10,441 bases of DNA from Paracoccaceae bacterium (GTDB taxonomy: Bacteria > Pseudomonadota > Alphaproteobacteria > Rhodobacterales > Rhodobacteraceae). This document shows, piece by piece, positions 1 to 9,223 of this stretch; position 1 is the stretch's first letter, and every line of letters begins with the position of its first letter. A model generated the notes under the pieces. The model made no database searches, had not been told where the DNA came from, and saw nothing but the letters and a program-made list of their open reading frames with translations. Position numbers and translations under genes: made by a program. The DNA lies in contig JAAEZW010000045.1 in assembly GCA_018222665.1 (NCBI GenBank), positions 1-10,441 of the forward strand, read 5' to 3'.

Positions 1-1318
<1,318 letters not shown>

Positions 1319-1355
1319 TCATCCGAACAGCTGCACATTGTATTGCACGCTATTG

Positions 1356-1382
1356 GACCCGCGTATCTTTTATGCGCGGGTC
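1356..1382 (+). terminator. Intrinsic terminator of groEL
   Basis: An 8-bp perfect GC-rich stem, GACCCGCG (1356-1363) pairing with CGCGGGTC (1375-1382), encloses an 11-base loop. It is followed directly by TTGTTATTTA. It lies 37 bases after the groEL stop, so it fits a Rho-independent terminator of the presumed groESL transcript. Confidence 0.75.
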
Positions 1383-1435
1383 TTGTTATTTAGGGGTTCC
1401 AAACATAGCTGTGTTCAAAGCCACTTCGGACAATC

Positions 1436-2128
1436 ATGCGTTTAATTATTTTATTTGCCGTTTCTATTATTACTTAGATCCCACCCGCGCTTTCCAAAGA
1501 AAATCGGTGCATCATTATGCTGCAGGGGTCGGGAAGCAGTGCAAATTCCCTTTGGAGTGCTGAACAATTTTTCACCACCCGTGATTATGAAGTATACCGT
1601 CTCGCATACCCGTCCACCAAAAAGGCCCTTGGTCAACTAGTTGAACAAATAAGAAAAGAGGCGCAAGGTTTGTGTCCAACCACTCCAAATTTCCTGACGC
1701 ATTCAATGGGTGGGATTATCCTGCGTGTCATTAAATCCACGCACCCTGATTTCGCAGTAGCGCGCTTTTTGATGTTGGGCCCGCCCAATCATGGATCAGA
1801 AATCGTTGATGAATGGGGGGATCGGAAACTGTTGGTTCAGTTGAATGGACCCGCTGGGGCAAGCATTGGTCGCGATGGGGTTTTCACAGAACTTCCCAAC
1901 GTTGAATTTGACCTTGGCATAATTGCAGGAAGCCGCAGTTTAAACCCATATTTTTCATATCTGATCACAGGCCCAGATGACGGAAAGGTATCTATTGAGG
2001 CTACAAAAGTTGCGGGAATGTAAGATCACATTGTTTTAACCATTACGCATATATTCATGATGAACAGTGGCAAGGTTTTAAACCAAGCCTTGCATTTTTT
2101 CCAAAATGGGTATTTTCGAAAGGAATGA
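1436..2128 (+). pseudogene. Secreted alpha/beta hydrolase (lipase/esterase-like), broken by two stop codons
   Basis: One reading frame runs from ATG 1436 to TGA 2126-2128 (231 codons including the final stop). It is interrupted by TAG at 1475-1477 (codon 14) and TAA at 2021-2023 (codon 196). Codons 1-13 (MRLIILFAVSIIT) look like the start of a signal peptide. The body carries the nucleophile elbow THSMGG with Ser at codon 90, then LMLGPPNHGSEIVDE, LNGPAG, IIAGSRSLNP and DDGKVS (Asp codons 181-182). Beyond the second stop the same frame reads DHIVLTITHIFMM, which holds the likely catalytic His (codon 205), and continues to RKE before TGA. Family resemblance is thus retained on both sides of each stop, so the ancestral gene spanned the whole frame. 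The second stop separates Ser and Asp from His. The usual oxyanion HG is QG here (codons 30-31). The stretch 1517-2023 is open and could give a 168-residue fragment without signal peptide or His, unlikely to be active. Sequencing error at two sites is the main alternative. Confidence 0.85.
2070..2100 (+). terminator. Candidate intrinsic terminator in the pseudogene tail
   Basis: A 6-bp stem, GCAAGG (2070-2075) with CCTTGC (2088-2093), encloses a 12-base loop and is followed by A and six T. An alternative inner pairing GGTTT/AAACC exists. It overlaps the last codons of the broken hydrolase frame. The stem is short, so this is only a candidate. Confidence 0.35.
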
Positions 2129-2136
2129 AACCATGT

Positions 2137-2152
2137 GCTGACACGTGTCAGC
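2137..2152. promoter_or_regulatory. Perfect 16-base palindrome, possible operator
   Basis: GCTGACACGTGTCAGC is identical to its reverse complement with no spacer (half-site GCTGACAC, centre CACGTG). It lies between the end of the broken hydrolase frame (2128) and the likely ATG of the PhnM-like gene (2175), ending 22 bases before that ATG. Position and perfect dyad symmetry suit binding of a dimeric repressor. No regulator gene adjoins it, and the protein that would bind is unknown. Confidence 0.45.
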
Positions 2153-2174
2153 CGTTCGGAAATGGATCGGATCG

Positions 2175-3299
2175 ATGCAATTCACTTTTTCAAATGTGAC
2201 TTACTTGGGTGCGAGTGGCAGGCAGGTTGGGCATGTGGCTGTATCTGGTAATATCTTTTCTGCACGCACGACAGGGCGATCCATTGATGCCTCTGGCTAT
2301 ACGATTTTGCCAGGTTTGATTGATCTGCACGGGGATGGATTTGAACATCACATGGCGCCACGCCGCGGCGCGGTGAAGGATTTGGCCAGTGGTTTGCGCG
2401 CAACCTGCTCAGAATTAGCCGTGAACGGGATTACGACGGCCGTTATGGCGCAATTCTATAGTTGGGAAGGGGGCATGCGCGGGCCTGATTTCGCGAGTGA
2501 CGTCTTTGCCTTGCTGCGCAATAAACGCGCTTATACGCCTGTCGATATTATTCCCCAGTTGCGCTTTGAATATTTGATGCGCGATGATTGGGATCGCGCT
2601 GCCGCGATGATCCACGAATTTGACATTCCCTACGTCGTCTTAAACGACCACGTCCCGCACGAGGCATTGGCCAAGGGTAAGAAACCGCCGCGTCTGACAG
2701 GGCAGGCGTTAAAGGCCAAGCGCAGTCCAGAGGCGCATTTGGCCCTATTGAGACAAATGCATGAGAGGCAAGAGGCGGCCTTGCACGATCTGCCCAATTG
2801 GATTGCGCAGTTTCCCAATGTCCTGTTCGCAAGCCATGACGATGCAACCAAATCACAGCGACATCAGTTTTCGCAAATGGGCGTGAAAATCGCTGAATTC
2901 CCAGAAACGGAAGAGGCCGCAGTCGCCGCGATTGACTTGGGCGAGGCTGTTATATTGGGCGCACCAAATGTGATGCGGGGATCATCCCACAAAGGCAATG
3001 TTTCAGCGCGTGATTTGGTGAGGCAAAATTTGTGTACAGCGCTTGCATCTGACTACCATTATCCATCGCTGTTGCAGGCAGCACTGCAATTATCCACCGA
3101 GATCGGATTTGACTACGCTTGGCCATTGGTATCATCAAACCCTGCATCCGTACTTGGCCTAAATGACAGGGGGCGTATCAATGCAGGGCAACGGGCAGAT
3201 TTTATCGTTCTAAACGCGGATATGCAGCTTGAGGCGACATTTTCAAATGGTCGCCCCGCATATCTCTTAGGGGAACTTGCGGCCCGGTTATTGGCCTAG
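2175..3299 (+). CDS. PhnM-like metal-dependent amidohydrolase
   Basis: This 374-residue protein belongs to the amidohydrolase superfamily and resembles PhnM. PhnM removes diphosphate from alpha-D-ribose 1-methylphosphonate 5-triphosphate in the carbon-phosphorus lyase pathway. Visible marks are ILPGLIDLHGDG (metal motif H52-x-D54), NGITTAV near residue 85, VVLNDHVPHEALA near 155-167, SHDDAT (220-225), IAEFPETEEAA (239-249), GAPNVMRGSSHKGN (262-275), ASDYHYPSLLQAA (291-303) and the closing DRGRINAGQRADFIVLN. The length fits the family. ATG 2175 is chosen because E. coli PhnM aligns from there; the in-frame GTG at 2145 would start inside the 16-base palindrome. No other phn gene is in the window, so the true substrate is open. 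The stop overlaps the convergent purK stop by 3 bases, within the sequence CTAG. Confidence 0.85.
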   Translation: MQFTFSNVTYLGASGRQVGHVAVSGNIFSARTTGRSIDASGYTILPGLIDLHGDGFEHHMAPRRGAVKDLASGLRATCSELAVNGITTAVMAQFYSWEGGMRGPDFASDVFALLRNKRAYTPVDIIPQLRFEYLMRDDWDRAAAMIHEFDIPYVVLNDHVPHEALAKGKKPPRLTGQALKAKRSPEAHLALLRQMHERQEAALHDLPNWIAQFPNVLFASHDDATKSQRHQFSQMGVKIAEFPETEEAAVAAIDLGEAVILGAPNVMRGSSHKGNVSARDLVRQNLCTALASDYHYPSLLQAALQLSTEIGFDYAWPLVSSNPASVLGLNDRGRINAGQRADFIVLNADMQLEATFSNGRPAYLLGELAARLLA

Positions 3300-4366
3300 T
3301 TTGAAGTGACGCGATTAAAGTGGCCCATTTTGCGGCCCTTTTTCACGTCTGCCTTGCCATAAAGGTGCAACGAAACCTTGGGATCTTTAGACAGATCTGG
3401 AACACGATCCATATCACCACCAATCAGGTTTTCCATAACAACGTCCAGATATCGAGATCCATCGCCCAATGGCCACCCCGCCACCGCGCGGATGTGTTGT
3501 TCAAATTGATCTACAGCGCATCCATTTTGCGTCCAGTGGCCCGAATTATGAACGCGTGGAGCAATTTCATTCACAATCAAACCTTGGGGCGTTACGAACA
3601 TCTCAACGCCCATGACACCCACATAATCCAGTGCATTCAAAATTTTCCCGGCCATCAACGCGGCGTCCATTGCCATCATCGCAGGGATTTCCGCCGGGAT
3701 CGTAGTGGTATGCAAAATACCATCACGATGCACATTCTCACCCGGATCGTAACAGGCGATTTCACCGTTTATGCCACGTGCCGCAATTACGGAAATTTCG
3801 CGCGAAAAACTGACGAACCCTTCTAAGACCGAGGGCGCACCCGCCATGTCAGAATGCGCGATTTCAATGTCATCTGTGGATTTCAGGCGCGACTGACCTT
3901 TGCCGTCGTACCCAAAACGACGTGTTTTCAAAATCGCGGGCAGGCCAATTTTTTCTGCGGCCGCCTGCAAATCGGCAAGTGTATCAACTTGGGCGTAGGG
4001 TGCTGTCGCCAGGCCCAGATCATTTAAATAATCTTTTTCCGTGATGCGATCTTGGGAAACCCTCAGGGCCTCGCGGTTTGGATAAATCGGCTTGACCGCC
4101 TCGAGCACGTCAAGTGCATCAGTCGGGATATTTTCAAATTCATAGGTGATCACATCCACGGATTCGGCAAATGCGCGCAGCGCTTTGGTGTCCTCGTAGG
4201 AGGCAGTTGTGCATTGATCCGCAACTTGTGCGGCGGGTGGATTTGCACCTGGTTCATAGATATGCGTCAGAAATCCTAGTCGACTTGCAGCAACGGACAA
4301 CATGCGTCCTAACTGACCGCCCCCCAAAATTCCAATTCGCGCGCCTTGGGGCAATGGTTTACTCAT
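3296..4366 (-). CDS. purK: N5-carboxyaminoimidazole ribonucleotide synthase
   Basis: PurK uses ATP and bicarbonate to turn 5-aminoimidazole ribonucleotide (AIR) into N5-CAIR, the substrate of PurE in purine synthesis. The 356 residues match the family length. They show the N-terminal [12 protein letters not shown] (12-23), the ATP-grasp segment [13 protein letters not shown] (146-158), [17 protein letters not shown] (182-198) and [14 protein letters not shown] (266-279). The start at 4366 gives [14 protein letters not shown], preceded by GAGGTG about 8 bases upstream. A longer in-frame start at 4435 would run far into purE and is rejected. The start codon lies within the last 8 bases of purE (ATGAGTAA), so translation of the two genes is probably coupled. 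This gene is convergent with the PhnM-like gene and overlaps its end. Confidence 0.96.
   Translation of the reverse strand: MSKPLPQGARIGILGGGQLGRMLSVAASRLGFLTHIYEPGANPPAAQVADQCTTASYEDTKALRAFAESVDVITYEFENIPTDALDVLEAVKPIYPNREALRVSQDRITEKDYLNDLGLATAPYAQVDTLADLQAAAEKIGLPAILKTRRFGYDGKGQSRLKSTDDIEIAHSDMAGAPSVLEGFVSFSREISVIAARGINGEIACYDPGENVHRDGILHTTTIPAEIPAMMAMDAALMAGKILNALDYVGVMGVEMFVTPQGLIVNEIAPRVHNSGHWTQNGCAVDQFEQHIRAVAGWPLGDGSRYLDVVMENLIGGDMDRVPDLSKDPKVSLHLYGKADVKKGRKMGHFNRVTSN
3317..3343 (+). terminator. Candidate terminator for the PhnM-like gene, inside purK
   Basis: On the plus strand AAAG-T-GGCC (3317-3325) pairs with GGCC-CTTT (3334-3341), giving eight pairs with one bulged T and an 8-base loop. 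A run of five T covers 3339-3343, partly within the stem, and A-tract/T-tract pairing of this kind is common in terminators. It begins 18 bases after the PhnM-like stop but lies in the 3' coding end of purK on the other strand. Confidence 0.35.
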
Positions 4367-4850
4367 CTGTGGGCACCTCTGGGATCGACGCGGAAAGCGC
4401 ATCGCGCCATGCATCAAGACGTTCTGCCAATGCAATATCAGAAACCGCTAATATACCCGCGGCCATCAATCCCGCGTTTGCAGCACCCGCTGCGCCAATC
4501 GCCATGGTTGCAACGGGAAAACCCTTGGGCATTTGAACGATAGAATAGAGGCTATCCACGCCTGACAGCGCTTTGGTTTGGACAGGTACGCCAACCACAG
4601 GCACACGTGTTTTTGATGCCATCATGCCGGGCAAATGCGCGGCGCCGCCGGCACCTGCGATGATCACCTTTAACCCTTTGGCTGCAGCTGTTTTGCCATA
4701 GTCCCACAAACGATCAGGCGTGCGATGCGCAGAAACAATTGCGGTTTCATAAGAAATCCCAAGTTCATCCAAGATGTCCGCGGCAAGCTTCATCGTAGGC
4801 CAATCAGATTGGCTTCCCATGATAATGCCGACTTGTGGTGATGTGCTCAT
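4359..4850 (-). CDS. purE: N5-carboxyaminoimidazole ribonucleotide mutase, class I PurE
   Basis: PurE moves the carboxyl group of N5-CAIR to carbon to give CAIR in de novo purine synthesis. The protein has 163 residues, the usual length. It shows [11 protein letters not shown] (7-17), the catalytic His in SAHRTPD (His42) and [12 protein letters not shown] (65-76). These, together with the adjacent purK, identify the class I mutase rather than the class II enzyme that carboxylates AIR directly. The downstream purK overlaps by 8 bases. The upstream ydcH-like gene ends 50 bases before this start on the same strand, so the three genes probably share a transcript. Confidence 0.97.
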   Translation of the reverse strand: MSTSPQVGIIMGSQSDWPTMKLAADILDELGISYETAIVSAHRTPDRLWDYGKTAAAKGLKVIIAGAGGAAHLPGMMASKTRVPVVGVPVQTKALSGVDSLYSIVQMPKGFPVATMAIGAAGAANAGLMAAGILAVSDIALAERLDAWRDALSASIPEVPTDE

Positions 4851-4900
4851 TTTGCCCTCGTCACTCTGCCTGAGCGCGGCACTATAGCAATTTCCAAAGC

Positions 4901-5125
4901 TTAGGCAATGATATCTGGTGTTAGACGATCTTCTATCACTGCAATTTTGTCTTTCAACAGAAGCTTTTTCTTTTTCAACCGTTGAATCGTCAGCTGATCC
5001 GCAGTCCCTTTTTCAATCAAGGCTTCTATCGCCTGATCCAAATCGCGATGTTCATCACGCAGAACAATAAGTTCCAGCCGAAGCACATCGTCGGTTTTCA
5101 TCGAAAAGTCGTGGGGGGTCTGCAT
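4901..5125 (-). CDS. YdcH/DUF465 family small coiled-coil protein
   Basis: This is a 74-residue, highly charged, helix-rich protein of unknown function. The pattern [15 protein letters not shown], then [24 protein letters not shown], is typical of the DUF465 (YdcH) family: two helices likely to form a coiled coil, with a Lys-rich centre. It ends in PDIIA. No signal peptide or membrane segment is seen, so it is probably cytosolic. The start is uncertain. ATG 5125 is preferred because a candidate -10 element lies just upstream. TTG 5140 would add five residues and ATG 5101 would remove eight. It heads the minus-strand cluster with purE and purK, though nothing in it suggests a role in purine synthesis. 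Confidence 0.8.
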   Translation of the reverse strand: MQTPHDFSMKTDDVLRLELIVLRDEHRDLDQAIEALIEKGTADQLTIQRLKKKKLLLKDKIAVIEDRLTPDIIA

Positions 5126-5152
5126 CGTTCGTTCGTCCAAATTAGTGGGTTA

Positions 5153-5181
5153 ACTATACGTTAAAATTTCTACATTGCCTA
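5153..5181 (-). promoter_or_regulatory. Candidate housekeeping promoter for ydcH-purE-purK
   Basis: Read on the minus strand, TAGGCA (5181-5176) and TATAGT (5158-5153) are separated by 17 bases. They match the sigma-70 consensus at 4/6 and 5/6 positions. Transcription would begin near 5146, about 20 bases before ATG 5125. This is a by-eye match only. Confidence 0.35.
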
Positions 5182-5183
5182 GG

Positions 5184-5213
5184 CTTGCATTGTCGCACGC
5201 GAACACTCATATC
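5184..5213 (+). promoter_or_regulatory. Candidate RpoH (heat-shock sigma factor) promoter for hsp20
   Basis: CTTGCAT (5184-5190) followed after 15 bases by CTCATATC (5206-5213) resembles the RpoH promoter pattern CTTGAAA...CCCCATNT. The -10 part matches at 6 of 7 positions in CCCATNT. Transcription would begin near 5220, about 50 bases before the hsp20 start. The gene it serves is a small heat-shock protein, which supports the reading. Confidence 0.45.
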
Positions 5214-5270
5214 TTAGTGGTGGTCGCCATATGGGTCCCAACTTTCTGTCGCTTAGATAAGGACAAGATG

Positions 5271-5684
5271 ATGACAAAACTTACCTTGGGGTCTCATCCC
5301 CACATGCTTGGCTTCGAGCAATTGGAACGCCTGCTAGAGCGGACCGCGAAAACAGGCAGTGAAGGGTACCCCCCATTTAATATCGAACAAACATCGGATC
5401 GTGGATATCGGATTACGCTGGCTGTTGCAGGGTTTGCAGAAGAGGACCTGTCAATCACTGTTGAGGATCGCCAGTTGGTCATCCGTGGCCGTCAACGCGA
5501 CGACAGTTCAGAGCGTGTTTATTTGCACCGTGGAATTGCAGCACGGCAATTTCAACGTTCATTCGTTTTGGCAGAGGGTGTAGATGTTGGGGATGCAACC
5601 ATGGAAAATGGCCTGCTGCATATCGATCTAACCCAAGTGATGCCTGAAACAGTTGTTCAAACGATTAAGATCAAGCGGGGGTAA
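5271..5684 (+). CDS. Small heat-shock protein, Hsp20/alpha-crystallin family
   Basis: Small heat-shock proteins are ATP-independent holdases that bind unfolding proteins in the cytosol and pass them to ATP-driven chaperones. The 137 residues hold a short N-terminal arm, an alpha-crystallin domain of about residues 35-125 (YRITLAVAGFAEEDLSITVEDRQLVIRGRQ, then AARQFQRSFVLAEGVDV) with the family signature MENGLLHIDL (111-120), and a C-terminal IKI (132-134) fitting the I-x-I oligomerisation motif. AAGGA (5259-5263) sits 7 bases before ATG 5271; ATG 5268 directly upstream would add one Met. Longer in-frame starts (5175) run through the promoter region and lack family similarity. The DUF1150 gene starts 4 bases downstream, so the two form an operon. 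Confidence 0.94.
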   Translation: MTKLTLGSHPHMLGFEQLERLLERTAKTGSEGYPPFNIEQTSDRGYRITLAVAGFAEEDLSITVEDRQLVIRGRQRDDSSERVYLHRGIAARQFQRSFVLAEGVDVGDATMENGLLHIDLTQVMPETVVQTIKIKRG

Positions 5685-5688
5685 ACGT

Positions 5689-5913
5689 ATGGAAAATACA
5701 GTTAACGAAATACTAATCGACGAACGCATCGTATATGTGCGCCCTGTGTCAACAGCGGTCCTACCAGATGATGTTCGCGAAGAATTAGGGAATATTGATG
5801 AGGTTTACGCCGTGCACTCGGCGGCTGGCGAACGCCTTGCGCTGGTAACGGAACGCGACATGGCATTTGTTCTTGCGCGGCAAAACGATTTGTCACCTGT
5901 GGCGGTCCATTAG
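5689..5913 (+). CDS. DUF1150 family protein
   Basis: This small acidic protein of 74 residues has unknown function. The core IVYVRPVSTAVLPDDVREE and the C-terminal half DEVYAVHSAAGERLALVTERDMAFVLARQNDLSPVAVH match the DUF1150 family, which I know as a frequent partner of hsp20 in Rhodobacteraceae. It has no signal peptide or membrane segment. ATG 5689 lies 4 bases after the hsp20 stop and is preceded by the purine-rich GCGGGGG at the end of hsp20. Transcription with a heat-shock gene hints at a stress-related role, but this is inference from position only. Confidence 0.85.
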   Translation: MENTVNEILIDERIVYVRPVSTAVLPDDVREELGNIDEVYAVHSAAGERLALVTERDMAFVLARQNDLSPVAVH

Positions 5914-5957
5914 GAACAAATGATTGCCTTTTCACGGTGCGATGATAGCGTTGCGCC

Positions 5958-6832
5958 ATGACAGATTTTGAATGTGATTGGATTGATGCATTCACCGACC
6001 AAGCGTTCGGTGGAAATGGCTGTGCGGTTGTTTATGACAAAAACGGACTGCCCGATGAAATATGCTGCGCATTCGTAAGGGAAACATCACTGACCGAGTG
6101 CACATTTGTTGCTCCCTCTGATGTTGCGGATTTCAAAGTTAGGTATTTTTTGGCAGGCGGGGAAATTCCATTTGCGGGACACCCAACATTGGCGACGGCT
6201 GTTTCGCTGATTAATCGTGATCAAATCCATTCATCACAGATCACATTTGAAACGCGCACGGGAATTGTTCCGATTGAAATTGATGAAAGTTTCGGACTGC
6301 CCAGAATTACGATGACACAACGCGCGCCCGATTTCGGGCCAGAGTTGGACCCAGAGTTATTGGCGCGTATTGGTGGAATTGCTGCAAATGATATCATTGC
6401 ACCGCCACAAGTTGTTAGCACTGGATTACCATTTTGCATTGTTCTACTGCGCGATCATGATGCGTTGAAACGTGTCCAACTGCATCCTGAACTGACCAAA
6501 AAATTTCAAGAGGCGGGCATTTATGAGGGGTTGATGGAACCCTATTGGGCAACATTGCAGGGCGCAACTGAGGTGGGCGATACATTTTCACGTTTGCCAA
6601 TGTTGGCGCCGAACCCGCCAGAGGATGCATTTACGGGGTCTGCCACGGGCTGTTTGGCGGCCTATCTATGGTCACGCGGTTTGATTGATGATCGCAATTT
6701 TATTGCTGAACAGGGGCATTTTATGGGCCGCCCCGGTCAGGCCCAAGTGCAGGTTTTGGGCCCGCAACGCAGCATTCAGGGGATACGCGTGGCCGGTCAT
6801 GGCCATGTGTTGATGAGTGGTAAACTACATTT

Positions 6833-6839
<7 letters not shown>
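5958..6839 (+). CDS. PhzF family isomerase/epimerase
   Basis: PhzF-type enzymes have two similar half-domains around one active site and catalyse acid-base isomerisation, as PhzF does in phenazine synthesis. Most family members have no known substrate. The 293 residues show the early DAFTDQAFGGNGCAVV, the catalytic Glu in RETSLTECTFV (Glu47, equivalent to PhzF Glu45), RYFLAGGEIPFAGHPTLAT (62-80) and DAFTGSATGCLAAYL (223-237), where the family commonly has DPVTGSAHG. No phenazine genes are present, so the substrate is unknown. There is no convincing Shine-Dalgarno sequence; a weak hairpin covers the start codon. The stop lies 2 bases from the convergent trxB stop. It sits 44 bases after the DUF1150 gene and may be read through from it. 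Confidence 0.9.
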
Positions 6840-7917
<1,078 letters not shown>

Positions 7918-7963
7918 CATCTTGCACCCTTCAGGTATTGATCGTGCAACTTGGGAGTACATG

Positions 7964-8464
7964 ATGCCATTAACACGTTTAGATCCGATTGACCGCCTTA
8001 TCCTTGCTGAATTGCAGGCTGATGGCAGGATGACAAACGTTGAATTGGCAAAACGTGTCGGGATTTCTGCGCCACCCTGTCTACGTCGTGTTCGCGCATT
8101 GGAAGAGCAGGGGTTCATCAACGGATACCATGCACAGGTGGATGCCCGCGCTTTGGGGTTCGAGGTACAGGTGTTTGCGATGGTCGGATTGCAAAGCCAA
8201 GCAGAATCGGACCTACGTGCATTTGAGGACCGCTGCCGCAAATGGCCGTTGGTACGGGAATGCCATATGTTAAATGGCGAAGTTGATTTTATGCTGAAAT
8301 GCGTGGCGCCTGATCTCAGCACTTTTCAAAGTTTCCTGACAGAGGAATTGCTGTGCGCTGACAATGTTGGATCGGTTAAAACATCATTGGTCATTCGCGG
8401 GTCCAAAGATGATCCTGGTGTCCCATTTGAGGTCCTAGAAGAACGCCTAACCAAACAATCGTAA
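7964..8464 (+). CDS. Lrp/AsnC family transcriptional regulator
   Basis: This feast/famine regulator usually senses an amino acid and controls its metabolism or transport, binding DNA as dimers that assemble into octamers. The 166 residues start LDPIDRLILAELQADGRMTNVELAKRVGIS and continue with the recognition helix APPCLRRVRALEEQGFI (36-52), forming the winged helix-turn-helix. A ligand-binding RAM domain (about residues 66-150, AQVDARALGFEVQVFAMV through LNGEVDFMLKCVAPDLSTFQSFL) follows. GGGAG (7953-7957) is 6 bases before ATG 7964 and 3 before ATG 7961, so 7964 is preferred. A start at 7892 would lie inside the AT-rich dyad. The effector is not predictable. Its stop abuts the convergent pgeF stop with no gap. 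Confidence 0.93.
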   Translation: MPLTRLDPIDRLILAELQADGRMTNVELAKRVGISAPPCLRRVRALEEQGFINGYHAQVDARALGFEVQVFAMVGLQSQAESDLRAFEDRCRKWPLVRECHMLNGEVDFMLKCVAPDLSTFQSFLTEELLCADNVGSVKTSLVIRGSKDDPGVPFEVLEERLTKQS

Positions 8465-9223
8465 CTATAGCGCAATACAGGAAATCAGGCGGCCATAATC
8501 GCCCTCGCCGCGATGTTTTGTTCTGCGGTAGGAATAGTAATACTCCTCATTAGAGTAGGTGCATTCGTGGGTCCAATCTGCGCTTTTAATCTGTTCATTC
8601 CTGAGAGTGTGAAGGCCGAAGGCAGGCAGATCAAATTGGAATTTTCCCTCTTGCAGGCCTTGAACGAAAAACGATTCAAAAGTCGGATCATGTGACACAA
8701 ATTGATCGCGAAATTCAGCACCAACTTCGTATGCGGATTGTGAAATGCAGGGCCCGATTACAGCGCTTATGTTTTCCCGTTTTGCGCCTAGTGCGATCAT
8801 CGCTTCAACCGTTGCGCCAATGACGCCTGCAAGCGCACCTTTCCAACCTGCATGGCAGGCTCCGATCACATCTGCGCCTGGATCATGAAACAACACGGGT
8901 TGGCAATCCGCGGTCAGGATTGTCAGGATGTTGCCCTTGCGATTGCTGACAACGCCATCTGCATGAGGACGGTCTGTGAATGTTTCATCGACTGTCACCA
9001 CTTTGGCAGAATGAAATTGATGCAGCGCGATGAGATTAGAGGCGTTGCCCCCCATATCCTCGGCAACACGGGTGCGATTTATTTCAACGATTTCGCGCTG
9101 ATCACTTGATCCAATTCCGCAATTCAATCCACTAAAAATTCCTGATGAAGCCCCACCCAAACGCGTATAAAATCCATGATTTACATTCGCTAAATTTAGG
9201 CTTTCGATGCGTTTCAGGGTCAT
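8465..9223 (-). CDS. pgeF: Peptidoglycan editing factor PgeF (YfiH, laccase-domain family)
   Basis: PgeF proteins (formerly called multicopper polyphenol oxidases) hydrolyse muropeptide precursors carrying L-Ser in place of L-Ala and so keep peptidoglycan composition correct. The 252 residues show LHQFHS (67-72), LTADCQPVLF (103-112), GACHAGWKGALAG (121-133), IGPCISQSAYEVG and the C-terminal YSYRRTKHRGEGDYGRLIS. The metal triad His71, Cys107 and His124 is intact. There is no signal peptide, consistent with a cytosolic enzyme. The start codon overlaps the upstream methyltransferase stop as ATGA (9220-9223), so translation is probably coupled. It is the last gene of the lgt cluster, and its stop directly abuts the stop of the Lrp-type gene. 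Confidence 0.95.
   Translation of the reverse strand: MTLKRIESLNLANVNHGFYTRLGGASSGIFSGLNCGIGSSDQREIVEINRTRVAEDMGGNASNLIALHQFHSAKVVTVDETFTDRPHADGVVSNRKGNILTILTADCQPVLFHDPGADVIGACHAGWKGALAGVIGATVEAMIALGAKRENISAVIGPCISQSAYEVGAEFRDQFVSHDPTFESFFVQGLQEGKFQFDLPAFGLHTLRNEQIKSADWTHECTYSNEEYYYSYRRTKHRGEGDYGRLISCIAL

Noticed and set aside
1436..2128. Stop-codon recoding (selenocysteine, pyrrolysine or an altered code) of the hydrolase frame
   Set aside because: Two different stops (TAG and TAA) are involved, no recoding element is visible, and the other genes here use TAA and TAG as normal ends.
3320..3826. A 168-residue plus-strand open frame within purK
   Set aside because: It is antisense to a strongly conserved gene, shows no recognisable motif, and is explained by purK codon structure.
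5177..5184. GCCTAGGC palindrome as an operator
   Set aside because: It has only eight bases, which is common by chance, and there is no second copy nearby.
5175..5270. Longer hsp20 start
   Set aside because: It would overlap the candidate heat-shock promoter; AAGGA lies at the right distance from ATG 5271.
8489..8512. GCGGC/GCCGC hairpin inside pgeF as terminator for the Lrp-type gene
   Set aside because: The stem has only five pairs with a 13-base loop, and there is no clean T run after it.
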